Assembly (NCBI GenBank): GCA_030636965.1 | Contig: DAOVVW010000072.1 | Coordinates: 1-5,929 of the forward strand | Length of the DNA: 5,929 bases | Direction of reading: 5' to 3' | Origin: Pseudomonadota bacterium | GTDB lineage: Bacteria; BMS3Abin14 | Shown here: positions 1-5,477 of the stretch, piece after piece | Position numbering within the stretch: position 1 is the stretch's first letter | Layout: the number at the start of each line of letters is the position of its first letter | Translations under genes and position numbers: made by a program | The notes under the pieces: model-generated | The model's input: the letters and a program-made list of their open reading frames with translations, nothing else | Told to the model about the DNA's origin: nothing | Database searches by the model: none

Positions 1-60
1 AAATCTATTTGCTGCATCGAAGAGCAGGTCGGCCTGGAAATATTCGCAATACAACAATGA
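1..60 (+). CDS. Possible 3' end of an unidentified upstream gene
   Basis: The frame beginning at base 1 is open for 19 codons and closes with TGA at 58-60. The peptide (KSICCIEEQ..., ending IFAIQQ) reads like a normal protein C-terminus, but I do not recognise a family. The start lies outside the window. A 60-base open stretch can occur by chance, so this is only a possibility. If real, the gene ends just before the hairpin cluster at 74-150. Confidence 0.3.
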   Translation, partial: KSICCIEEQVGLEIFAIQQ

Positions 61-73
61 TACTTTGCAAAAA

Positions 74-150
74 GTCATCACTTCGGGAGGAAAGTGAAAA
101 TGACACTTTTCACTTTCCGCGGAGTAAAAAGCCACGAATGGACTTTTTAC
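74..150. repeat. Cluster of perfect inverted repeats (REP/BIME-like intergenic element)
   Basis: Seen directly: a 12-bp perfect inverted repeat, 89-100 (GGAAAGTGAAAA) with 107-118 (TTTTCACTTTCC), around a 6-base loop. A CCGCGG palindrome follows at 117-122. A second hairpin pairs 124-131 (GTAAAAAG) with 143-150 (CTTTTTAC) and extends inward by CCA/TGG (132-134 with 139-141) past one bulged base, leaving the loop CGAA. An alternative stem, 74-83 (GTCAT+CACTT) with 92-96 and 100-104, would compete with the first hairpin. Neither main stem is followed by a T-run, so these do not look like intrinsic terminators. The modular hairpin-palindrome-hairpin layout resembles dispersed REP/BIME-type elements. 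That it is a genome-wide repeat is inference. Confidence 0.6.
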
Positions 151-174
151 GACCCATCAACAACGTCAAGCGAA

Positions 175-181
175 AGAGAGG
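175..181 (+). promoter_or_regulatory. Ribosome binding site selecting the TTG start at 188
   Basis: The purine-rich AGAGAGG sits 6 bases before TTG at 188. The reading frame is closed upstream by TAA at 125-127, and there is no in-frame ATG between that stop and 188, so this site is the main support for the TTG start. Confidence 0.55.
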
Positions 182-187
182 CTACAG

Positions 188-1168
188 TTGAGTTCTCTTG
201 CCGAAGTTGAATTGATCAGGAAGATACTACAAAACGTGAACACCAATCTTACTGCTGAGAAGATTCTCAGCACTTCACTCCACATGATCATGGATACATA
301 CAAATTTCTCGCCTGTTCCATAATCCTTGTGGAGGCGGAAAGGAATTGGTTCAAGGTGGCCATCTCAAGAGGGTGGAGCCACGAATTTGTCAAATCCTTC
401 CACCACAAGTCTATGGATGGCCTTGTGTTTGATTCTCTTAACAGCCATGACCCTATTCTGGTCAGGCCCGGTGATGCCAGATACCTGTCGGAGGGATATA
501 CTTTCGAGCATCAGTATAAGTCAATGTTGGCTCTGCCCATGGGCATAAGGGGCAAGAGGGTAGGAATATTCTATGCTTCCAGCAGCGACCCTGACGATTT
601 TGGACCCGAAAAGGTGTCGGCTCTTTCAGACCTTGCCAACATCTGTACCCTTGTGATAGATCATGGCAGCCTGGGTGACCAGGTTGTGACCCTCTCCAAT
701 TACGACAACCTTACAAATCTTTACAGCTATAAATACTGGCATGAGGAGCTGCACAGGGAAGTCATGAGGTCCGACAAGATGGGATCGGATCTCTCCCTGG
801 TTGAGATACACTTGAACAAATTCAAGGACTATAAGAGCATGCACGGCCACATTAAGGGTGATGAACTACTTGTTGATGTCTCAACCATTATAAAAGGCGC
901 TGTTGGTGAGTTGGACATACCGTGCCGTGAGGGTTCCAAATGGTATGTAGTGCTGGTAGGCTATGATCAGAAAGCCGCCAGGGAGTGCGCCGAAAAGATA
1001 CTCGAAGGAATAAATGAGCTGGGGACTATCGGCGACCCGGCCGTTTCGTTATGTGTCGGAGTGTCTACCTATAACCCGGGTGAGGGGGAGAAGGAGCTGA
1101 TAAGAAGGGTTGAAAAAGCACTCAACGAGGCACGAAGAGAGGGCCCGAATACCTGCCGCACTGAGTGA
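188..1168 (+). CDS. GAF domain protein with a degenerate GGDEF domain
   Basis: A soluble 326-residue protein with no signal peptide or membrane segment. Residues about 5-158 have a GAF-type sensory fold pattern (an N-terminal helix, alternating strands, and a closing helix around LSDLANICTLVIDHG). Residues about 170-322 follow the GGDEF (diguanylate cyclase) family in order: DNLTNLYSYKYW (173-184, family D.LTGL.NR..F), KFK (211-213), GHIKGDELL (220-228), SLCVGVSTY (287-295) and VEKALNEARREGPN (308-321, family AD.ALY.AK..GRN). The signature loop is GSKWY at 249-253 instead of GGDEF, and the two metal-binding Asp of the DxDxFK motif are His208 and Asn210. Cyclic di-GMP synthesis is therefore unlikely; a regulatory or ligand-sensing role is inference. 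The TTG start is supported by the AGAGAGG site upstream. It precedes rho, but a 345-base gap suggests separate transcription. Family assignment is fairly sure; the ligand is unknown. Confidence 0.85.
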   Translation: MSSLAEVELIRKILQNVNTNLTAEKILSTSLHMIMDTYKFLACSIILVEAERNWFKVAISRGWSHEFVKSFHHKSMDGLVFDSLNSHDPILVRPGDARYLSEGYTFEHQYKSMLALPMGIRGKRVGIFYASSSDPDDFGPEKVSALSDLANICTLVIDHGSLGDQVVTLSNYDNLTNLYSYKYWHEELHREVMRSDKMGSDLSLVEIHLNKFKDYKSMHGHIKGDELLVDVSTIIKGAVGELDIPCREGSKWYVVLVGYDQKAARECAEKILEGINELGTIGDPAVSLCVGVSTYNPGEGEKELIRRVEKALNEARREGPNTCRTE

Positions 1169-1513
1169 TCTATGAGCCCGCGAGGAAGGAAATCCTGAAA
1201 ATATTACCCCTGGCTGAACCTGATCCGGTCTGCATAAGTATTACGAAAGGTCTTGACAACAGGCCTTTCGAGTTATAGGTTTTGTTCACCATTCGATTAG
1301 AACCGCGCATGTGGGAGCCTGCGTGATTTCCTGATTTGACCTTAATCGGATAACCCCAATAGTGGATAACTGTTATTAGATAGTCGATTAACCATTCTAA
1401 ATCCAATACACCCGTGAAACATGCTTGCAGGAAAAGCCTGTTATTCAGGTAGAGCTTATTCTTCTGAGCAATGCCCGCTGGTGTAAAGACCAGAGCAAGG
1501 AGACAAACTCGCT
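1169..1513 (+). other. 345-base non-coding region: probable rho promoter and long 5' leader
   Basis: No convincing gene is visible on either strand. It holds, in order: a stretch at 1195-1252 resembling the 3' half of a THI-box (CTGAAA, ACCC, TGAACCTGATC); a 9-bp stem-loop pairing 1244-1252 with 1262-1270 (one G-U pair), without a clear U-run behind it; promoter-like hexamers at 1253-1281 and 1336-1363; a 5-bp hairpin pairing CTGGT (1478-1482) with ACCAG (1489-1493); and the rho ribosome binding site AAGGAG at 1497-1502, 11 bases before the ATG. Long leaders are known for rho in enteric bacteria, where Rho limits its own transcription. That the same happens here is inference. Confidence 0.55.
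1253..1281 (+). promoter_or_regulatory. Candidate sigma-70-type promoter for rho
   Basis: A perfect -35 hexamer TTGACA lies at 1253-1258. The -10 is weaker: TATAGG at 1274-1279 (15-base spacing) or TAGGTT at 1276-1281 (17-base spacing). Transcription would start near 1288, giving a leader of about 225 bases. The -35 lies in the loop of the 1244-1270 stem-loop. A rival candidate is TTGACC at 1336-1341 with AATAGT at 1358-1363, spacing 16. The sequence alone does not settle which is used. Confidence 0.35.
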
Positions 1514-2764
1514 ATGGACCTTACAGTACTTAAAGAAAAATCGATCACTGAACTCACCAAAATGGCAAAGGAGTTCAAGATCGAGGGTGTTGCGAACCTC
1601 CGCAAACAGGATTTGATCTTCGCCATGCTTCAGGCACAGGCGGAGCAGAATAAATCCATTTACGGAAGTGGTGTTCTTGAGATCCTCCCGGACGGCTTCG
1701 GTTTTCTTCGCTCTCCGGACTCCAACTACCTCCCAGGGCCGGATGACATCTACGTTTCACCTTCACAGATACGCCGGTTCACCATGCGTACCGGAGATAC
1801 GGTAACCGGAGAGATTCGTCCTCCCAAGGAAGGAGAGCGCTACTTTGCGCTGCTGAAGGTGGAGAGCCTTAACTTTGAATCGCCTGAGGCAGCCCAGGAC
1901 AAGATACTCTTCGACAACCTGACACCTCTTTACCCTGACGAAAGGATCGAACTGGAGACCGATGACTCCAAGAACTACTCCATCAGGGTAATGGATCTTA
2001 TAACGCCCATAGGCAAGGGACAAAGGGCCCTTATAGTCGCGCCGCCCAGGACAGGAAAGACGATGCTGCTGCAGAGCATTGCAAACAGCATCAGCCAAAA
2101 TCACCCGGAGATATACATCATAGTTCTTCTCATCGACGAGAGGCCTGAGGAAGTGACAGACATGCAAAGATCGGTGGAGGGAGAGGTGATCTCCTCTACT
2201 TTCGACGAACCCGCCACCCGCCACGTTCAGGTTGCAGAGATGGTGATAGAAAAAGCCAAGAGGCTGGTAGAACACAAAAAGGACGTGGTGATCCTTTTAG
2301 ATAGCATTACAAGGCTGGCGAGAGCATACAATACGGTCTCTCCGCCATCAGGAAAGGTGCTTTCAGGAGGTGTGGATTCCAATGCCCTTCATCGCCCAAA
2401 AAGGTTCTTCGGGGCCGCCAGGAATATTGAGGAAGGGGGGAGCCTGACCATTATTGCCACTGCCCTTATCGACACCGGTAGCAGGATGGACGAGGTCATA
2501 TATGAAGAGTTCAAGGGCACCGGCAATATGGAGCTTCATCTCGACAGGAAGCTCGTGGAAAAGAGGATTTACCCCGCCATCGATGTAAGCAAGTCTGGCA
2601 CCCGAAAAGAGGAGCTGATAGTACCAGAGGATGAGCTGAACAGAATATGGGTGCTTCACAAGGTGCTGGCCCCCATGAACACCATAGACAGTATGGAGTT
2701 TCTGCTGGATAAGATACAGGGGACTAAGGCTAATAAAGAGTTTTTTGAAATGATGGATAAATAA
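1514..2764 (+). CDS. rho: Transcription termination factor Rho
   Basis: Hexameric RNA-dependent ATPase/helicase that loads on nascent RNA and releases RNA polymerase; cytoplasmic. At 416 residues it is close to the E. coli length (419), and it lacks the long N-terminal insertion seen in some phyla. Residues 1-45 form the N-terminal helical bundle. Residues about 48-125 are the cold-shock-like primary RNA-binding domain, with GFGFLR at 61-66. The ATPase core has Walker A APPRTGKT (176-183), the catalytic-glutamate region LIDERPEE (206-213), Walker B VVILLDS (258-264), the Q-loop region [15 protein letters not shown] (284-298), the R-loop region [11 protein letters not shown] (331-341) and the arginine-finger segment SGTRKEEL (361-368). 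All key residues appear intact. ATG is preceded by AAGGAG at 1497-1502, 11 bases away. It is followed by a strong hairpin and then rpmE. Assignment is certain. Confidence 0.99.
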   Translation: MDLTVLKEKSITELTKMAKEFKIEGVANLRKQDLIFAMLQAQAEQNKSIYGSGVLEILPDGFGFLRSPDSNYLPGPDDIYVSPSQIRRFTMRTGDTVTGEIRPPKEGERYFALLKVESLNFESPEAAQDKILFDNLTPLYPDERIELETDDSKNYSIRVMDLITPIGKGQRALIVAPPRTGKTMLLQSIANSISQNHPEIYIIVLLIDERPEEVTDMQRSVEGEVISSTFDEPATRHVQVAEMVIEKAKRLVEHKKDVVILLDSITRLARAYNTVSPPSGKVLSGGVDSNALHRPKRFFGAARNIEEGGSLTIIATALIDTGSRMDEVIYEEFKGTGNMELHLDRKLVEKRIYPAIDVSKSGTRKEELIVPEDELNRIWVLHKVLAPMNTIDSMEFLLDKIQGTKANKEFFEMMDK

Positions 2765-2790
2765 TCCAGGATCATAGATCCTGGATTATT
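2760..2790 (+). terminator. 14-bp hairpin overlapping the rho stop codon
   Basis: Bases 2760-2773 pair perfectly with 2777-2790 around the 3-base loop ATA; the core is CCAGGATC/GATCCTGG. The TAA stop of rho (2762-2764) lies inside the 5' arm. The 3' arm ends TTATT but no proper U-run follows, so it is a weak match to an intrinsic terminator. It could instead stabilise the rho 3' end, or be part of the palindromic element that begins at the next base. Confidence 0.45.
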
Positions 2791-2895
2791 GAACATTAGA
2801 AATTAGAGCAATAGAAATTAGACACATAGTTAATTAATGACAATTATACAGATTTTTAATTAATCCAATGTCCAATGCTCTAATATCTAATGTTC
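2791..2895. repeat. About 105-base imperfect palindrome built of 7/8-base units
   Basis: The outer arms pair GAACATTAGA (2791-2800) with TCTAATGTTC (2886-2895). After one mismatch, ATTAGAGCA (2802-2810) pairs with TGCTCTAAT (2876-2884). The inner arms are two copies of the palindrome TTAATTAA (2830-2837 and 2856-2863) around an AT-rich loop. Each arm reads as alternating 8- and 7-base units beginning GA and mostly ending TA (GAACATTA, GAAATTA, GAGCAATA, GAAATTA, GACACATA). On the right the pattern continues to about 2911 in a further partial copy. No coding potential is visible. Its role is unknown; it may be a dispersed intergenic repeat. Confidence 0.7.
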
Positions 2896-3003
2896 TAATG
2901 CTCTATTTCTAACCGCACAAAGTATTGTTATTGAATTACTTTTATGCTACAAACAGCCTTTCGTTTCAGCTTGTGAAAATGCATTGATTGGAGGCGTTGC
3001 CAA

Positions 3004-3204
3004 ATGAAAAAAGATATACATCCTGATTACAAAGAGACAACCTTTACCTGTGCTTGTGGTGCCGTCTATGAGACGAAATCCACCATCGACAGCAGGAATA
3101 TTGATATCTGCTCCAACTGCCATCCTTTCTTCACGGGCAAGCAGAAGCTGATGGATTCTGCTGGCAAGGTGGAGAAGTTCAAGAGGCGCTACGGGCAGAA
3201 ATGA
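3004..3204 (+). CDS. rpmE: 50S ribosomal protein L31, zinc-binding form
   Basis: A 66-residue protein of normal L31 length. It opens MKKDIHPDY, the typical L31 N-terminus, and carries the zinc ligands of the C+ form: Cys16-x-Cys18 and Cys36-x-x-Cys39, followed by [21 protein letters not shown] (39-59), the family signature. It sits at the subunit interface of the ribosome, bridging the central protuberance of the large subunit and the small-subunit head. The zinc form is usually the zinc-replete paralogue; the zinc-free paralogue, if present, is not in this window. GGAGG at 2990-2994 lies 9 bases before the ATG. Placement after rho is a common arrangement. Because of the hairpin and palindrome between them it may have its own promoter, but I see no good -35/-10 pair. 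Confidence 0.98.
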   Translation: MKKDIHPDYKETTFTCACGAVYETKSTIDSRNIDICSNCHPFFTGKQKLMDSAGKVEKFKRRYGQK

Positions 3205-3210
3205 GGGACC

Positions 3211-3399
3211 GTGGTCTCCAGGATTGCCCTTCTCTCGCACACCTCTGATCCAGAAGAAGCCGTAGCCTTGGCTGCCAGGCTTTGTTACTCTCCCCCGGGA
3301 ATCACAGACCCTAGCCGCTTGCATGAGGATAGGGGCTCTTCTGCTCTGCCCTCAAAGGTAATCTCTTTAAGTCATCATTCCCTTTTTGGATTTATATAG
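3211..3399 (+). pseudogene. thyX: Truncated thyX remnant (flavin-dependent thymidylate synthase)
   Basis: A 62-codon frame from GTG (3211) to TAG (3397-3399). Its start matches ThyX N-termini: ALLSHTSDPEEAVALAARLCYSP (residues 6-28) corresponds to the family pattern LL..TP.PE..V..AARLCYS. Near the end, SKVISLSHHS (residues 48-57) matches the family segment (K.ISLGHHS.LEH), after which it diverges to LFGFI and stops. Full ThyX is about 200-260 residues; the RHRxxSxNxxSxR signature and almost all FAD- and dUMP-binding residues are absent, and no more thyX sequence follows. It cannot make dTMP. It begins 7 bases after the rpmE stop, with GAGG at 3203-3206 overlapping that stop, so it was probably co-translated with rpmE. 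The remnant has no internal stop codon, so a short peptide may still be made. The break lies next to the palindrome at 3408-3474. Confidence 0.75.
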
Positions 3400-3407
3400 A
3401 TAAAAAA

Positions 3408-3474
3408 GTTGAAAGTTGAAGGTTGAAAGTTATAAATATTACGTAAATCGAACTTTTAACTTTAAACATTTAAC
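3408..3474. repeat. Imperfect palindrome built of 7-base units
   Basis: The left arm (3408-3437) is a tandem of heptamers: GTTGAAA, GTTGAAG, GTTGAAA, then GTT. The right arm (3445-3474) is a degenerate inverted copy, also in heptamers (AACTTTT, AACTTTA, AACATTT, AACC). With a 7-base loop (3438-3444), 21 of 30 positions pair by Watson-Crick rules and 3 more by G-U if transcribed. It fills nearly all of the gap between the thyX remnant and the DUF1385 gene. No clear terminator U-run follows. Function unknown. Confidence 0.65.
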
Positions 3475-3486
3475 CTGTAGATAAAT

Positions 3487-3490
3487 GGAG
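3487..3490 (+). promoter_or_regulatory. Ribosome binding site selecting the TTG start at 3499
   Basis: GGAG lies 8 bases before TTG. The nearby ATG at 3494 is in another frame and hits a stop after two codons. Protein homology (GGQAVIEGVMMR should begin within about 10 residues of the start) agrees with TTG at 3499. Confidence 0.6.
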
Positions 3491-3498
3491 TTCATGCT

Positions 3499-4395
3499 TT
3501 GAAAGCACACTTACATAAAATAGGAGGCCAGGCGGTTATCGAGGGCGTCATGATGAGGGCTCCCCGGGTTATGACTGTTGCCGTACGACGGCCCACCGGC
3601 GAGATTGTGGTCAAGGCTGACAGGCTTAAGCTGTTGTCGGACAGGTTCTCTGTTCTGAAATTGCCGTTTTTCAGGGGGACAGTTTCACTTTTTGGCACCA
3701 TGTTGTTGGGAATTCGAGCGCTGAATTACAGTGCGCAACAGGCCCTTGACGAAGACGAGGGAGAGATCGGTCCCTGGGCCATGGCAGGAACAGTTGTGCT
3801 TGCTTTCGGACTGGCGATATTTCTATTTCTCCTCTTACCCCTCTGGGTGACTCGATGGCTCGAGGGCCACTATCTATGGGTCTCCGGAAGGTGGGGTTTC
3901 AATCTGGTTGACGGTTTGCTGCGGCTACTGGTGTTTTTCCTCTATCTCATCGCGATCACCTTTATGAAGGACGTGAGACGTATTTTTCAGTACCACGGTG
4001 CGGAGCACAAGACAATATACGCACTGGAATCGGGGGAGGAACTGACCGTCAGCAGTGCGAGGAAATATTCTCCCCTGCACCCTCGATGCGGTACGAGTTT
4101 TCTTCTTATTGTTATGGTGCTGGCGATCCTGGTATTTGCCCAGATACCGCAGTTCTGGCCGTTCTGGGCCAAGGCACTTTCACGGATCGTGCTGATTCCC
4201 CTTATAGCGGGCGCGTCCTATGAGCTGCTGAAAATTGGGGACAGATACAGGGATAAAGGCCTGTTCAGGATTTTGTTAATACCAGGGCTTTTCCTCCAGC
4301 GGTTGACTACACGTGAACCTAGTGATGACCAGATAGAAGTAGCCCTGACAGCGCTTAAAGAGGTTCTCGCGCTTCAAGGAGGTTCAGGAGAATGA
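3499..4395 (+). CDS. DUF1385 family integral membrane protein (YqhQ-like)
   Basis: A 298-residue protein of the DUF1385 family, whose biochemical role is not established; Bacillus subtilis YqhQ belongs to it. It opens with the hallmark GGQAVIEGVMMR (9-20). Later conserved blocks are QYHGAEHKTIYALE (164-177), with its HGAEH cluster, LHPRCGTSF (193-201), and TTREPSDDQIEVA (270-282) near the C-terminus. Hydrophobic segments at about 95-117, 137-157, 199-216 and 226-245 predict four membrane spans. Conserved His, Glu and Cys residues in the loop before the third span could bind metal or form an active site; that is inference. The TTG start is supported by GGAG 8 bases upstream. The stop overlaps the prfA start (ATGA, 4392-4395), implying translational coupling. 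This position before prfA/prmC is conserved across many genomes. Confidence 0.93.
   Translation: MKAHLHKIGGQAVIEGVMMRAPRVMTVAVRRPTGEIVVKADRLKLLSDRFSVLKLPFFRGTVSLFGTMLLGIRALNYSAQQALDEDEGEIGPWAMAGTVVLAFGLAIFLFLLLPLWVTRWLEGHYLWVSGRWGFNLVDGLLRLLVFFLYLIAITFMKDVRRIFQYHGAEHKTIYALESGEELTVSSARKYSPLHPRCGTSFLLIVMVLAILVFAQIPQFWPFWAKALSRIVLIPLIAGASYELLKIGDRYRDKGLFRILLIPGLFLQRLTTREPSDDQIEVALTALKEVLALQGGSGE
4376..4383 (+). promoter_or_regulatory. Strong ribosome binding site of prfA inside the DUF1385 gene
   Basis: AAGGAGGT is a full match to the 16S anti-Shine-Dalgarno sequence, 8 bases before the prfA ATG at 4392, and lies within the last codons of the DUF1385 gene. A second AGGAG at 4386-4390 is too close to the start to be the main site. 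Confidence 0.8.
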
Positions 4396-5474
4396 ATTGG
4401 TGGATAGGACGCCTCGCTCAGGTCGAGGAAAAATATGAGAACCTGGCCCGAATGCTGGGGGACCCGGAGGTTATTTCGGATACGAATAAACTCCGCATAT
4501 ATTCGAAAGAGCACTCTAATTTAACCCCTGTGATCGAGGCATACCGTGAATATGTCTCCCTGAAGGACCAGCTTGAAGAAGCCGAGGAGATGATCCAGGA
4601 GGAAAAAGACCCTGAACTGGTAAGTTTGGCCAGGGAAGAAAAAGACGACCTGACGAAGGGAATGAATGAACTGGAAGACAGGCTCAAGATGCTCCTTCTG
4701 CCGGTGGACCCCAATGACGAGAGGAACGTCCTGTTGGAGATCAGGGCAGGGACGGGTGGTGACGAAGCTTCGTTGTTTGTCGCTGATCTTGCCAGAATGT
4801 ACAATCGTTTCGCCGAAAGGCGTAACTGGAAGATAGAGGTCCTGAATTCGAGCCCGACCGAACTGGGTGGTTTCAGAGAGATCATTCTCCTGCTGAAGGG
4901 ACAGAAAGTTTACAGCCTGCTTAAATACGAAGGAGGAATCCACCGGGTCCAGAGGGTGCCTGAGACGGAATCTTCGGGAAGGATCCACACTTCCGCGGTA
5001 AGCGTTGTAGTAATGCCTGAAGCAGAGGAGGTTGAAGTACACATAAATCCGGAGGATGTCCGGGTGGATGTCTTCAGGGCTTCAGGTTGCGGTGGCCAGC
5101 ATGTAAACACCACCGATTCGGCAGTGAGATTGACCCATATCCCCTCAGGTTTAGTGGTTTCGTGCCAGGATGAGAAGTCCCAGCACAAGAACAAGTCAAA
5201 GGCGATGAAGATCCTCCAGGCAAGGCTGCTTGCCAAAGAGGAGGAAGAACGACGCGCAGAGGTTGACGGGGTGAGGAGAAGCATGGTGGGCTCAGGTGAT
5301 CGGAGCGAGAGGATCAGAACATATAATTTCCCCCAGGCAAGAGTATCTGATCACAGGATTAATCTGACTCTGTACAAACTCGAAGCTGTAATGGACGGTG
5401 ACCTTGATGAACTAACGCAGGCACTAATGGCATCCGACCAGGCAGAGCAGCTCAGATCAATGGAGGTTGCCTGA
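4392..5474 (+). CDS. prfA: Peptide chain release factor 1 (RF1)
   Basis: RF1 recognises UAG and UAA in the ribosomal A site and triggers release of the finished protein. At 360 residues it matches E. coli RF1. Residues 1-105 form the coiled-coil-rich domain 1. IRAGTGGDEASLF (117-129) begins the core. The codon-reading tripeptide is PET at 190-192 in RVPETESSGRIHTS, the P-x-T pattern of RF1 rather than the SPF of RF2. The catalytic GGQ is at 234-236 in SGCGGQHVNTTDSAVR. SGDRSERIRTYNFPQARVSDHR (301-322) is the conserved RF1/RF2 segment. The residue before GGQ is Cys233, where Ala is usual. The gene overlaps the DUF1385 stop by 4 bases and is followed 3 bases later by prmC, whose product methylates Gln236. 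It ends in the tandem stop TGA-TAA; TGA is read by RF2, not RF1. Assignment is certain. Confidence 0.99.
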   Translation: MNWWIGRLAQVEEKYENLARMLGDPEVISDTNKLRIYSKEHSNLTPVIEAYREYVSLKDQLEEAEEMIQEEKDPELVSLAREEKDDLTKGMNELEDRLKMLLLPVDPNDERNVLLEIRAGTGGDEASLFVADLARMYNRFAERRNWKIEVLNSSPTELGGFREIILLLKGQKVYSLLKYEGGIHRVQRVPETESSGRIHTSAVSVVVMPEAEEVEVHINPEDVRVDVFRASGCGGQHVNTTDSAVRLTHIPSGLVVSCQDEKSQHKNKSKAMKILQARLLAKEEEERRAEVDGVRRSMVGSGDRSERIRTYNFPQARVSDHRINLTLYKLEAVMDGDLDELTQALMASDQAEQLRSMEVA

Positions 5475-5477
5475 TAA

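Noticed and set aside
9..191. A 60-codon open frame over the first hairpin cluster
   Set aside because: It runs straight through the inverted repeats, has no recognisable domain, and overlaps the start of the GAF gene; it looks like chance.
1244..1270. Intrinsic terminator for the GAF gene
   Set aside because: The 9-bp stem is real, but the following bases (AGTTATAGG) are not a U-run, and the TTGACA in its loop fits a promoter better.
1421..1486. A 21-codon ATG frame in the rho leader, a possible leader peptide
   Set aside because: There is no good ribosome binding site before it, and its composition shows no regulatory codon run. Rho leader peptides exist elsewhere, but nothing here supports this one.
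1763..2275. A 170-codon open frame on the minus strand inside rho
   Set aside because: It lies wholly opposite the strongly conserved rho coding sequence and has no domain signature; a shadow of rho codon use.
2925..2948. A promoter for rpmE (TTGTTA at 2925-2930 with TATGCT at 2943-2948)
   Set aside because: The spacing is only 12 bases, too short for a sigma-70 promoter, and no better -35 is present.
2791..3474. CRISPR array
   Set aside because: The repeated units are 7-8 bases and arranged in inverted arms, with no 25-40 base direct repeats, unique spacers or cas genes.
4418..5042. Two overlapping minus-strand open frames (155 and 173 codons) inside prfA
   Set aside because: Both are antisense to a certain prfA gene, low in complexity (Ser-rich in one) and without recognisable motifs.
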